The notes under the pieces were generated by a model. It saw only the letters and a program-made list of their open reading frames with translations. It did no database searches and was not told the origin of the DNA. This document shows, in pieces, positions 1 through 9,874 of a DNA stretch of 64,000 bases (its first letter is position 1; each line of letters begins with the position of its first letter). Where the stretch lies: the NCBI GenBank assembly GCA_965247615.1, contig OZ252022.1:2170001-2234000 (forward strand), given 5' to 3'. This DNA comes from G965197715 sp965247615. GTDB lineage: Bacteria > Chloroflexota > Dehalococcoidia > Lucifugimonadales > UBA1127. Position numbers and translations under genes: made by a program.

Positions 1-1
1 C

Positions 2-532
2 GACGCGATGATTGGGCTGCGGTCGCGGGACGGGGTGACGCCGGAGGCGGTGGAGAGCGTGACGGCGCGAGTGCACCCGCTGGTTCTGGAGCTGGTGAAC
101 CGGCCCGATCCGAAGGTTGGGCTGGAGGGCAAGTTCTCGTTCCAGCACTCGATGGCGGTGGGGCTGGTCGACGGCGCGGCCTATCCGGCGCAGTACACGG
201 ACGCCAAGGTGCGGGACCCGGTCATCAGCGCGTTGAGGGACCGCATCAGCGCGACGGTGGACACGTCCATGGCCGAGGACGCCGGTGTGGTCACGCTGAC
301 GCTGAAGGACGGACGCAGCTACACGGAGACGGTGACCCACGCGACGGGCGCACCGGACAACCCCATGACGGACGAGCACCTGGAGGCGAAGTTCCGGGGC
401 CTGGCGGGCGACGTGCTTCCCGCGGGGCAGGTGGAGGAGCTGCTGGGCCGGCTCTGGGAGCTGGATACGGCAGCGGACGTGAGCGAGGTGGTGGCGCTGA
501 CCAGGATGGAGCGCCGGGAGGTCCGTCGCTAG
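2..532 (+). CDS. MmgE/PrpD family protein, C-terminal part (5' truncated by window)
   Basis: The reading frame is open from the first bases of the window, so the gene begins upstream and only about 177 C-terminal codons are seen. The segment KFSFQHSMAVGL followed by a small-residue/Gly stretch and a C-terminal helix rich in Leu/Glu resembles the C-terminal domain of MmgE/PrpD proteins (2-methylcitrate dehydratase, iminodisuccinate epimerase, cis-aconitate decarboxylase relatives). The catalytic N-terminal domain is outside the window, so the substrate cannot be named. The TAG stop lies about 20 bases before the end of the convergent sulfite-oxidase-like gene. Confidence 0.7.
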   Translation, partial: DAMIGLRSRDGVTPEAVESVTARVHPLVLELVNRPDPKVGLEGKFSFQHSMAVGLVDGAAYPAQYTDAKVRDPVISALRDRISATVDTSMAEDAGVVTLTLKDGRSYTETVTHATGAPDNPMTDEHLEAKFRGLAGDVLPAGQVEELLGRLWELDTAADVSEVVALTRMERREVRR

Positions 533-553
533 CCTCGATAGCCGGGTCCGGCG

Positions 554-1678
554 CTAGTTGACCGTGACCGGATGGGGGACGGCCGCCCAGAACTCGTATC
601 CGCGCTCGTTCCATCTCATGGTATCAGGCAGGGGCTGCGTGTTGCCCGCGCTGTCGGTGGCCCGCATCGTTATGGTGTACTTGCCTGGCGTTGGGTTCCA
701 GACGAACTCCCATCGACAGCCGGCCAGGGGGATGTTGGGCTCCCGGATGGCGGCGTCGGCCCAGGTTTTTCCGTCGTCGAGGCTGTATTCGACCCTGGCG
801 ATGCTGCCGTATCCGGACCAGGCGAAGCCGCGGACAGCCTGGGGGCCGGAGGTGAGGGTCCCGGGCCAGGACATGGCGATGCCCGAACGCACGGGGGTGC
901 TGGTAAGGACGGGGCCGAGGGCGGGCGGGGCAGGCGGGAAGTCGGGGCCGTCCAGGACGTACTCCTCTGTGTTGCGCTCTACGTAGATCGGCTCTTCAGA
1001 GACGGCGATCTTTCCCACCCACTTGATGCTGTTGATGCCGACCCAACCGGGGACGACAACGCGTGCGGGGAAGCCGTGGTCGGGGGGGAGGAGGTCGCCA
1101 TTCATGGCGTAGGCGACAATGGTGTCATCCTGAAGGGCCTTGGAGACGGGCATGGGACGCTCCACGGCCGACTTGTCGAGGCCGGTGGGCATGACGTCGA
1201 TGGCGGATGGCTTGATGCCGGCGCGGTCGAGGATCTCATTGAGGGAGACGCCTGTCCATTCTGCGACGGCGTAGGAGCCGAAGCGCCAGGGGCGACCCTT
1301 GGGCGTGCGCTCCTGGTACTCCTCGAAGAAGATGCGGCCGTTGCCTGCGCACTCGACGAAGCGGGTGACGGTGACGGACGGGAGGCGGAGGAGGTCGTCG
1401 TAGGTGAGCTCGAGGGGTGTCCTGACGCCGGGGCCCTCGACGACGAGGCGCCAGGTCTGGGGATCGATGATGGGTGTCGGGCCGTGGTTGCGAATGAAGA
1501 AGAGGGAGGCTGGGGTCAGGTAGCCGCGCGAGTAGAGGTTCTCCCAGCGCGTCTCCATGCAGACGTCGTGATGGATGAAAAGGTCCGGTGGTGTGGGCTT
1601 GACGTGGGTGCCCGTAGGGGTCGCTGCTGCGCCTGCTGTCAGCTGCCGGGGTGGCTTCGCCTGCGCCTGCTGGGTCAT
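554..1678 (-). CDS. Molybdopterin-dependent sulfite oxidase/dehydrogenase-type oxidoreductase
   Basis: The 374-residue protein has the oxidoreductase molybdopterin-binding fold followed by a Mo-co dimerisation (Ig-like) domain. The key motif is VECAGNG with Cys110, expected to be the thiolate ligand of the molybdenum. The dimerisation domain is visible near the C-terminus (VEYSLDDGKTW, then YTITMRATDSAGN). The family oxidises sulfite to sulfate; substrate is inferred. No N-terminal secretion signal is clear. I chose the ATG at 1678 because AGGGAAGAG lies just upstream; a longer frame to 1966 has low-complexity, non-protein-like sequence. A TTGACA-17-TACCAT promoter lies about 260 bases upstream with a long leader, and an insertion sequence ends next to that promoter. 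Confidence 0.85.
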   Translation of the reverse strand: MTQQAQAKPPRQLTAGAAATPTGTHVKPTPPDLFIHHDVCMETRWENLYSRGYLTPASLFFIRNHGPTPIIDPQTWRLVVEGPGVRTPLELTYDDLLRLPSVTVTRFVECAGNGRIFFEEYQERTPKGRPWRFGSYAVAEWTGVSLNEILDRAGIKPSAIDVMPTGLDKSAVERPMPVSKALQDDTIVAYAMNGDLLPPDHGFPARVVVPGWVGINSIKWVGKIAVSEEPIYVERNTEEYVLDGPDFPPAPPALGPVLTSTPVRSGIAMSWPGTLTSGPQAVRGFAWSGYGSIARVEYSLDDGKTWADAAIREPNIPLAGCRWEFVWNPTPGKYTITMRATDSAGNTQPLPDTMRWNERGYEFWAAVPHPVTVN

Positions 1679-1763
1679 CTCTTCCCTGTGCTCTTCTGCG
1701 CCGTGACTGCCGTTGTGGGGGTGGCGCCCTGCTTGCGGCCAGGACCCCTGCTGGCGTGTCCCC

Positions 1764-1793
1764 GGCTGCGGGGCAAAAGAAAACCCCGCAGCC
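1764..1793 (-). promoter_or_regulatory. Perfect GC hairpin in the leader of the sulfite-oxidase-like gene
   Basis: Ten bases (GGCTGCGGGG) and their exact complement flank a 10-base loop that reads TTTTCTTTTG in the minus-strand RNA. It lies about 85 bases upstream of the start codon, inside the predicted transcribed leader. There is no U-tract after it on either strand, so it is not a standard terminator. It may be an RNA structural or regulatory element; function unknown. Confidence 0.45.
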
Positions 1794-1937
1794 ATGGGGC
1801 GCCGGCTACGGGGCGGTTTGCCCGGGGTGCGAGCGGGGCGCGCAACACGCCCCAACTCGACATGTACAGGGGCTACAATAGAAGCAAGGGAGTGCCACCG
1901 AGTCCTCTCCAGTCTCCAGGGCGGTTGGGTTGGGGGC

Positions 1938-1966
1938 ATGGTAGGGGCGCGGATGGCGGGTGTCAA
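1938..1966 (-). promoter_or_regulatory. Candidate sigma-70 promoter of the sulfite-oxidase-like gene
   Basis: On the minus strand TTGACA (1961-1966) is followed by a 17-base spacer and TACCAT (1938-1943). Transcription would start near 1931, giving a leader of about 250 bases. The -35 box is only 11 bases from the end of the neighbouring insertion sequence. Confidence 0.5.
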
Positions 1967-1978
1967 GCCCTTCTTAAT

Positions 1979-2002
1979 CTCTCAGGACTTCTGGTACAGG
2001 GC
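1979..2002. repeat. Left terminal inverted repeat of the IS481-like element
   Basis: Matches the reverse complement of 2905-2928 at 20 of 24 bases, ending in the shared block GGTACAGGGC. Confidence 0.7.
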
Positions 2003-2890
2003 GATAGCCTCCTTAGGGGTAAGCATGTTGATGCCCATGTGGGGGCGGGTAGTGTTGTAGGCGTCGAGGAAACGCTGATACCAGGCATTCAGCTCCTGGT
2101 GGTCTTGGGGCGCTTCCTCCAACCAGAAGAAGCACTCCTCTTCGTCCGTGCGGAAGCTCCGCTCTATCACCGCGTTCTCATTGGGAGCACTCTTGTGGAT
2201 GTAGAAGTGTTCGAGGCCGAGCTCGGTGCACTTGGTGTGAAAGCGTCTCTGAAACTCCAACCCATTGTCCGTCTGGACATAGTGCAGCGGGAAGGGGAAC
2301 TGCTGGGTGGCATAGTACAGAGCCAAGAGCGCTCCGCCCTCATCCAGCTTGGGGAGGATGAGCCCGACCTTGTAGCGAGAGGAGATGTCCATCGCCGCGT
2401 AGAGGTAGCAGGTGTCCGGCAACCCAGACAGCTCCGGGGTGACGTGCTTCACGTCCATCTGGAGGTAGTCCAGGCCCGGACACTTACGGGGTCGCATGAC
2501 TTGGCCGTTCTGAAAGCGCGGCCGCCGTCGCTTCGTACTGGGGCGGACCAAGCCCACGCGTTGCAGATACCGATGAATGGTCGACGCGGAGACCTCCAGC
2601 CCCTGAGCCTGGGCCAAGACCGCCAGCTTCTCCCGACAGAAGCCCGTCGCTTCTCGCCACCCCCGTACCCGGACGGCCGCCTCTCCCCACAGCACCCGCT
2701 TCGGCCGTTTGGGAGCTGTAGACCGGCGCTGCACCCCCCGCCAGCGCACGTAGCCCCAGGGTTGCCGCCCTCGATCCACCCAGCGCTTGACGGTCCGGCG
2801 GTCTATCCCCAACTGCCGGGCTGTTGCTGAGAAGTTCTGACCGCATGCCTTCCACGTTTCAATGATCGTCCGTACTGGTAGTCTGCTCAT
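1982..2890 (-). CDS. DDE transposase of the IS481-like element
   Basis: This 302-residue protein has an N-terminal helix-turn-helix (residues about 8-40, with the helix LGIDRRTVKRWVDRG), a second HTH-like region with STIHRYLQRVGL near residues 104-114, then an integrase core. The catalytic triad is visible: Asp146 in QMDVKHV, Asp208 in QTDNGLEF and Glu243 in NAVIERSF, with the D-35-E spacing typical of the rve/IS3-IS481 superfamily. The frame is intact, so the element could be active. The stop codon falls inside the left inverted repeat. IS481 is my best family call; a related IS3-superfamily group is possible. Confidence 0.85.
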   Translation of the reverse strand: MSRLPVRTIIETWKACGQNFSATARQLGIDRRTVKRWVDRGRQPWGYVRWRGVQRRSTAPKRPKRVLWGEAAVRVRGWREATGFCREKLAVLAQAQGLEVSASTIHRYLQRVGLVRPSTKRRRPRFQNGQVMRPRKCPGLDYLQMDVKHVTPELSGLPDTCYLYAAMDISSRYKVGLILPKLDEGGALLALYYATQQFPFPLHYVQTDNGLEFQRRFHTKCTELGLEHFYIHKSAPNENAVIERSFRTDEEECFFWLEEAPQDHQELNAWYQRFLDAYNTTRPHMGINMLTPKEAIALYQKS

Positions 2891-2904
2891 GGCTCATTCT
2901 ACAG

Positions 2905-2928
2905 GCCCTGTACCTTATGTCGTGAGAG
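2905..2928. repeat. Right terminal inverted repeat of the IS481-like element
   Basis: Reverse complement of the left repeat with four mismatches; it lies 14 bases upstream of the transposase start codon. Confidence 0.7.
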
Positions 2929-3015
2929 AACAAGCCCCTTGGGGGTGTTGAGAGGAGGCCTGGCCTAAGGCGACAACGGCGCACGGAGGGGGCGGATGGA
3001 GGGGAGGGGGAAATG

Positions 3016-3050
3016 AAAGCGCCCCAAGGAGGTCTTCCTTGGGGCGCTTT
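3016..3050 (-). terminator. Rho-independent terminator after tRNA-fMet
   Basis: A perfect 15-bp inverted repeat (AAAGCGCCCCAAGGA and its complement) encloses a 5-base loop. On the minus strand it is followed by a T-rich stretch (CTTTCATTT). It lies 13 bases beyond the 3' end of the tRNA and probably ends the 23S-tRNA transcript. Confidence 0.75.
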
Positions 3051-3062
3051 CTCGCGTTGTCG

Positions 3063-3137
3063 TGGTAGCGGGGGGAGGATTCGAACCTCCGACCTTTGGG
3101 TTATGAGCCCAACGAGCTGCCGCTGCTCCACCCCGCG
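3063..3137 (-). tRNA. tRNA-fMet (initiator, anticodon CAT), CCA encoded
   Basis: The cloverleaf is complete: acceptor stem CGCGGGG/CCCCGCT, D-stem GAGC/GCTC, anticodon loop CTCATAA, T-arm GGAGG-TTCGAAT-CCTCC, discriminator A and an encoded CCA. Initiator hallmarks are three consecutive G-C pairs next to the anticodon loop (GGG/CCC), a purine-pyrimidine A11-T24 pair in the D-stem, and no Watson-Crick pair at 1-72. The mismatch is C1-T72 instead of the usual C-A. It lies about 100 bases downstream of the 23S rRNA gene on the same strand, so it may share its transcript. Confidence 0.9.
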
Positions 3138-3213
3138 ACAGTACCGTAACCGCACAGCCTGCGCCTGAGCGCGGACTACACGGAGACAGTGTACAGAGAA
3201 TAAGGGTCAAGTT

Positions 3214-3236
3214 GCAAGCAGGTGGCGCTGATATGG

Positions 3237-3242
<6 letters not shown>
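3214..3242 (-). other. 3' arm of the 23S rRNA processing stem
   Basis: These 29 bases pair with 6236-6264 with only two mismatches. Long stems flanking 23S rRNA are the usual RNase III substrate that brings together both ends of the precursor. Confidence 0.75.
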
Positions 3243-6235
<2,993 letters not shown>

Positions 6236-6242
<7 letters not shown>

Positions 6243-6264
6243 CACATCAGGGCCACCTGCTTGC
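6236..6264 (-). other. 5' arm of the 23S rRNA processing stem
   Basis: Complementary to 3214-3242 at 27 of 29 positions; closes the precursor 23S rRNA. Confidence 0.75.
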
Positions 6265-6374
6265 TCTTGTTCCCTCTTCTCTTGTTAACGTACCCCCACC
6301 GGCCTCTCTCCCATCTCCCCAGCGCATCTCGCCAGGACCCACCACCACCACTTCCCTGCCAGTGAGCACACCTC

Positions 6375-6403
6375 ATCCTATGCCCACACCCCACATCCGT
6401 CAA
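6375..6403 (-). promoter_or_regulatory. Candidate promoter of the 23S rRNA gene
   Basis: On the minus strand TTGACG (6398-6403) is separated by 17 bases from TAGGAT (6375-6380). It lies about 130 bases upstream of the mature 23S 5' end, as expected for an independently transcribed 23S gene with a short leader that contains the processing-stem arm. Confidence 0.5.
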
Positions 6404-6603
6404 GACCACCCACCACCCCCCCCCCCCGATGCCTGACGGGTGGGCGCGGCCCGCTCAACGGGTGAGCCCATCTCACAAAGCCGGCTCGTCCAGGTCTCCA
6501 ATCTCCTGCAGTCCGCCTTTCAACGGAATAACAACATGGCGCGTCGCATTCCAACCCCGTCATTCCCGCCCCCACTCCGTCATCCCCACGTCAACCCCAT
6601 CAG

Positions 6604-6767
6604 TCCCGCGAAGGGAGACCTTTGCGTAACTCCCCGTGGAGGGCGAGGTCGTGAAAGTGAAGCAGGCCCCGCCAGCCTGGGGCCCCACCCTGGATTCCCG
6701 CTTTCGCGGGAATGACGGTGGGGGAGGTGCGGCAATGACGGTTATGCAAAGGTCTCCGAAGGCGGGA
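6604..6767. repeat. REP/MITE-like palindromic element
   Basis: Outer arms 6604-6631 and 6741-6767 are imperfect inverted repeats of each other (shared core GCAAAGGTCTCC). Inside is a tight hairpin ATTCCCGC-TTT-CGCGGGAAT at 6694-6713, the widespread genomic repeat that is often mistranslated as SFPRKRESR or VIPAKAGIQ. Degenerate GTCATTCCCG-like units continue leftwards to about 6557. There is no coding capacity. It is probably one copy of a dispersed repeat family. Confidence 0.55.
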
Positions 6768-6899
6768 ATCATCCTGCCCTGCACAGTCCATATCAAGCGG
6801 GGTAGACGAATGAGACAGGCTCTCAACTGGTTCGAGCGTCTCACCATAGCGGCTCCCCGCCCTCCGCCTGGGAACGCGGCGTGTGTCGTCGAGGGGAGA

Positions 6900-7451
6900 T
6901 CAGGGGACGGAAAGGGGGGGTTCGGTGGTGTCGGCGGGCATGTCGACGGCGAAGGCGTTGAGGAAGAAGGCGTTTTGGACGTAGTGGCCCATGATGGCGG
7001 TAAGCTCGACGAGGCGGAGGGCGCCGAAGTGGTGGAGGGCAGCGTCGAATGTGGCGTCAGACACCTTGTGGTTGCGGAAGAGCTCGGTGGCGTAGCCGAC
7101 CAGGGCGGCGTCGGCGGGGGGAAGGGACGGGAGGGGTTGGTTCTCGCGGATCGCGGCTATGGCGTCGTCACTGACGCCGGCCTTGCGCGCGGCGGGGGCG
7201 TGGGCGTTCCAGACGTAGGGGCAGTCCATGGAGCGTGCGGTGACGAGGAGGGCGAGCTCAAGGAAGCGGTCGTCGATGCCGGTCTCGAAGCGAAGGTAGT
7301 CGCTGACGTGGAGTCGTCGCCGGGCGAACTCGGGGCTGTGGATGGCGATGGAGCTGGGGCCGGTGGGCGGGGAGGCGCTGATGACTTCGTCGAAGGCGGC
7401 GCGGAGCTGTTCCGGGACGTTGTCGCGGGTGAGGGTCGGCAGGCGGGTCAT
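6900..7451 (-). CDS. Carboxymuconolactone decarboxylase/AhpD-like protein
   Basis: The 183-residue all-alpha protein carries the CMD-family signature around residues 64-88: ELALLVTARSMDCPYVWNAH, with Cys77 and His84. Family members are either lactone decarboxylases or AhpD-like peroxidases with a CxxC pair. Only one Cys of the pair is present here, so classical AhpD disulfide chemistry is doubtful and the function is unassigned. Start ATG at 7451 has GGAGGAGC-like sequence just upstream. It is a single-gene unit, convergent with nothing and facing the repeat region. Confidence 0.75.
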   Translation of the reverse strand: MTRLPTLTRDNVPEQLRAAFDEVISASPPTGPSSIAIHSPEFARRRLHVSDYLRFETGIDDRFLELALLVTARSMDCPYVWNAHAPAARKAGVSDDAIAAIRENQPLPSLPPADAALVGYATELFRNHKVSDATFDAALHHFGALRLVELTAIMGHYVQNAFFLNAFAVDMPADTTEPPLSVP

Positions 7452-7747
7452 GGTGCTCCTCCGGGGTCAGGATGGCGGCTGGTGGAGACCATGCTACCAC
7501 CGGCCGGTTGCGGGTCGCTAGCTGTAGCTCCCATAGAGGTTGCTGACAGGTGAGGGGCCTCGCTGAAACTGTTGTGGTGAACACAACCCAGCAGTGACAA
7601 GAGGTGCCTCATGAGCCATTCTAACGTACGCTTGACCCCCGTGACCCGCGCCAGCGGCTGCCAGCTGCCCCTTCCCCTCCCACCACCCCTGCGCTATCCT
7701 GGGCTCGCGGACGCACATCCCTCCTCACAGCACCCAAAGAAGGGACC
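7452..7747. other. Intergenic region without a recognised gene
   Basis: About 300 bases with only short, non-protein-like open frames on either strand. It presumably holds the promoters of the flanking genes, but I see no convincing -35/-10 pair. Confidence 0.4.
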
Positions 7748-7897
7748 ATGCACCACCCCAACACCAGCAGCCAACGCCCCCCCGGCCCAGCCGGCCAGGA
7801 TGCGCCTCCCGTCGACAGTGCACCCGCCGCCCAAGCCGCACTTCCGATTCGTTTCGTCCCCCACTCTTATTTCCAGCTTCAGCAGGACATAAATTGA
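7748..7897 (+). CDS. Possible small protein, 49 aa, upstream of ogt
   Basis: ATG at 7748 is preceded by AAGAAGGG at good spacing. The frame encodes a Pro/Ala-rich N-terminus and an aromatic, less biased C-terminus (IRFVPHSYFQLQQDIN). Its TGA stop (7895-7897) overlaps the TTG start of the next gene, the arrangement expected for translational coupling. I recognise no family. It could be a leader ORF or a chance frame in GC-rich sequence. Confidence 0.35.
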   Translation: MHHPNTSSQRPPGPAGQDAPPVDSAPAAQAALPIRFVPHSYFQLQQDIN

Positions 7898-8556
7898 ATA
7901 TCGAATACCCCTCCGATAGCTCCCTCCCCGACACACTCTGGGTCTCCCACTACGACAGCCCCCTCGGGCCCTACCTCCTTGCCTCCTCCCAGCGCGGCCT
8001 CGTCTGCCTCGAACCTCTCGACCAGGCCCAGCCCCGCCTCCGCCGCTGGGACCGCGACGGCATCAGTGTTGCCGACGGCGCCCCATCCCCCCACAACCAC
8101 GCCGCCGCCCGCCAGCTTGACGAGTACTTCGCAGGCGCCCTCCGCCGCTTCACCGTCCCCCTCGACCCCCGCGGAACCGACTTCGACCACCGCGTATGGA
8201 CAGAGCTCTCCAACATCCCCTACGGCGAGACACGCTCCTACAGCCAGGTCGCCCACGCCATCGGCCGCCCCACCGCCAGCCGTGCCGTCGGCCTCGCCAA
8301 CGGACGCAACCCCATCTCCATCATCGTCCCCTGCCACCGCGTCATAGGCAAGAACGGCGCCCTCGTCGGCTACGGCGGCGGCCTCCACCGCAAGGACGCC
8401 CTCCTGGCCCTTGAGGCGCGCAAGACGCACCCCCTCGCCGACCCGGCCCCTCCCGCGAGCCGCAGCGCCCTCCAGCCGCAGCTCGCGCCCCTGCCCGCCG
8501 GGAACGCGGCAACGAGGCCCTCCCCCTTCTCCCCGGTCACATCGGAGACGCTCTAG
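7894..8556 (+). CDS. ogt: Methylated-DNA-[protein]-cysteine S-methyltransferase
   Basis: Repairs O6-alkylguanine by irreversible transfer of the alkyl group to its own cysteine. The active-site motif PCHRV is present with Cys147, preceded by the DNA-binding helix-turn-helix (YSQVAHAIGRPTASRAVG) and the Asn/Arg-rich wing. The C-terminal 50 residues after the conserved domain are Pro/Ala-rich and unusual. The best start is TTG at 7894, since no ATG or GTG lies before the conserved N-terminal domain. It overlaps the stop of a possible 49-codon upstream ORF. Confidence 0.9.
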   Translation: MNIEYPSDSSLPDTLWVSHYDSPLGPYLLASSQRGLVCLEPLDQAQPRLRRWDRDGISVADGAPSPHNHAAARQLDEYFAGALRRFTVPLDPRGTDFDHRVWTELSNIPYGETRSYSQVAHAIGRPTASRAVGLANGRNPISIIVPCHRVIGKNGALVGYGGGLHRKDALLALEARKTHPLADPAPPASRSALQPQLAPLPAGNAATRPSPFSPVTSETL

Positions 8557-8573
8557 TCCCGCCCATGCCCAGA

Positions 8574-8603
8574 TTGACCCTCCACGTCGCCGCCGCCTAC
8601 AAT
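8574..8603 (+). promoter_or_regulatory. Candidate pheS promoter
   Basis: TTGACC (8574-8579), 18-base spacer, TACAAT (8598-8603). It lies 66 bases upstream of the pheS start codon. Confidence 0.55.
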
Positions 8604-8668
8604 GGTGCATACCCTTCCCGGCTTCCGGCGCCGTGCCAAACCGCGTGCCAGACCCACTCGGGAGCGCC

Positions 8669-9757
8669 ATGTCACCCAGCGTAGACGCCCTGCTGCAGGA
8701 CCTCCAGGCACTGAAGGACAGCGCCCTGGCAGAGCTGGAGCGCATCGCAGACCCCCAGGAGTTGGAGGCATGGCGCATCGCCAATCTGGGCCGGAGAGAA
8801 GGGAAGCTCACCCAGGCCCTCCGCGACTTGGCGCAGCTGCCCCAGGAAGAGCGCCGCACCGCCGGCACCCTCGCCAACGACGTCAAGTCCGTCCTGACCA
8901 GCCGCTGGCAGAACGCCGCCGACGCACTCAAGCAGGCGCAGCTCACCAGGCTGGCCCAAGAGCAGCGCTTGGACGTCTCCCTACCTGGCCGTCCCGTCGC
9001 TCAGGGCCGCCTTCACCCCACAACCCAGGTCATCCGCGAGATCTGCGGCGCATTCATCTCCATGGGCTTCCAGGTGGCGGAAGGCCCGGAGGTGGAGTGG
9101 GACCACTTCAACTTTGAGATCCTCAACATCCCGGAGGGCCACCCCGCCCGGGACATGTGGGACACCCTCTGGATCGACCACGTCGACCAGGATGGACGCC
9201 GCCCCATGCTCCTGCGCACCCACACCTCCCCCATGCAGGCCCGCATCATGATGCAGACCCAACCGCCCGTGCGCGTCATCGTGCCCGGCAAGGTGTACCG
9301 CTATGAGGCCACGGACCAGACCCATGAGTGGCACTTCTTCCAGGTGGAAGGCCTCGCCGTCGACGAAGGCATCACCTTCGCCCACATGAAGGGCACCCTC
9401 TTTGAGTTCGCCCGGCGCATATTCGGCCCCAACCGGCGCGTCCGCTTCAACTGCAGCTACTTCCCCTTCGTCGAACCCGGCGCCGAGATGTCAGTCGACT
9501 GCTTCAACTGCGAAGGCGCCGGCCGCCTCTCAGCCCCAGACCGGGAGTGCCCCACCTGCCGCGGCACCGGCTGGATCGAAATCATGGGCGCCGGCATGGT
9601 CCACCCTCGCGTCCTGGAAATGGTCGGCTACGACCCCGCCCGCTACACCGGCTTCGCCTTCGGCTTGGGCGCAGAACGTATCGCCATGCTCAAGTACGGC
9701 ATAGACGACATCCGCCACTTCTACTCCAACGACCTGCGCTTCCTCCGCCAGTTCTAG
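8669..9757 (+). CDS. pheS: Phenylalanine-tRNA ligase alpha subunit
   Basis: Class II aminoacyl-tRNA synthetase catalytic subunit, 362 residues, which charges tRNA-Phe as part of an alpha2-beta2 complex. An N-terminal coiled-coil of about 95 residues precedes the catalytic core; motif 3 is visible near the C-terminus (GFAFGLGAERIAMLKYG). A two-CxxC insertion (CFNC...CPTC) before GAGMVHP is seen in many bacterial PheS proteins and may bind zinc. Start ATG 8669 is chosen because the upstream frame is low complexity. The usual partner pheT is not adjacent: the next gene is def. Confidence 0.95.
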   Translation: MSPSVDALLQDLQALKDSALAELERIADPQELEAWRIANLGRREGKLTQALRDLAQLPQEERRTAGTLANDVKSVLTSRWQNAADALKQAQLTRLAQEQRLDVSLPGRPVAQGRLHPTTQVIREICGAFISMGFQVAEGPEVEWDHFNFEILNIPEGHPARDMWDTLWIDHVDQDGRRPMLLRTHTSPMQARIMMQTQPPVRVIVPGKVYRYEATDQTHEWHFFQVEGLAVDEGITFAHMKGTLFEFARRIFGPNRRVRFNCSYFPFVEPGAEMSVDCFNCEGAGRLSAPDRECPTCRGTGWIEIMGAGMVHPRVLEMVGYDPARYTGFAFGLGAERIAMLKYGIDDIRHFYSNDLRFLRQF

Positions 9758-9811
9758 CGGGCCGAAACCCGCCCCGTCCCCCTTCCTTCCCCACCCCAGC
9801 GGCCGGTCAGC

Positions 9812-9840
9812 TTTACGGGCACGGGTCTCGCCACTATAAT
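9812..9840 (+). promoter_or_regulatory. Promoter of def and downstream genes
   Basis: TTTACG (9812-9817), 17-base spacer, perfect TATAAT (9835-9840). It lies 35 bases before the GTG start of def and could drive the def-cca-secD-secF series. Confidence 0.65.
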
Positions 9841-9874
9841 TCACCTAGGCATCGTCAAGGATCCGAGGTGACCC

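Larger units (their letters stand above)
1978..2929 (-). mobile_element. IS481-like insertion sequence, about 952 bp, with terminal inverted repeats
   Basis: The ends are imperfect inverted repeats: 1979-2002 and 2905-2928 match at 20 of 24 positions (shared blocks CTCTCA, GAC and GGTACAGGGC). The left repeat contains the stop codon of the single transposase gene. A direct repeat CAAGCCC occurs at 1964-1970 and 2931-2937, close to but not exactly at both ends, so it is only a possible target duplication. The element lies between the sulfite-oxidase promoter and the tRNA-fMet terminator and does not interrupt a gene. Confidence 0.75.
6243..6899. other. Gene-free stretch between 23S rRNA and the AhpD-like gene
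   Basis: It holds the 23S leader and promoter, a run of 12 C at 6416-6427, and the palindromic repeat at 6604-6767. Open frames here are short and biased by repeat sequence; I see no protein-coding gene. Confidence 0.6.

Noticed and set aside
554..1966. Longer sulfite-oxidase protein starting at 1966
   Set aside because: The extra 96 residues are low complexity, cover the predicted promoter and leader, and lack a good ribosome binding site.
572..2830. A 752-codon plus-strand open frame
   Set aside because: It is antisense to the sulfite-oxidase-like gene and the IS481-like transposase; its composition is that of a GC-rich shadow frame.
3138..3213. Possible 5S rRNA between 23S and tRNA-fMet
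   Set aside because: The gap is under 80 bases and has no 5S-like sequence.
6416..6427. Run of 12 C as a phase-variable tract
   Set aside because: It lies in a gene-free region upstream of the 23S promoter, with no reading frame or promoter spacing to switch.
6636..7553. A 305-codon plus-strand open frame and short minus-strand frames containing SFPRKRESR/VIPAKAGIQ
   Set aside because: The plus frame is antisense to the AhpD-like gene and very Gly/Val-rich; the peptide strings are a translated palindromic repeat.
7879..8946. A 355-codon minus-strand frame over ogt and pheS
   Set aside because: Shadow of two well-supported genes.
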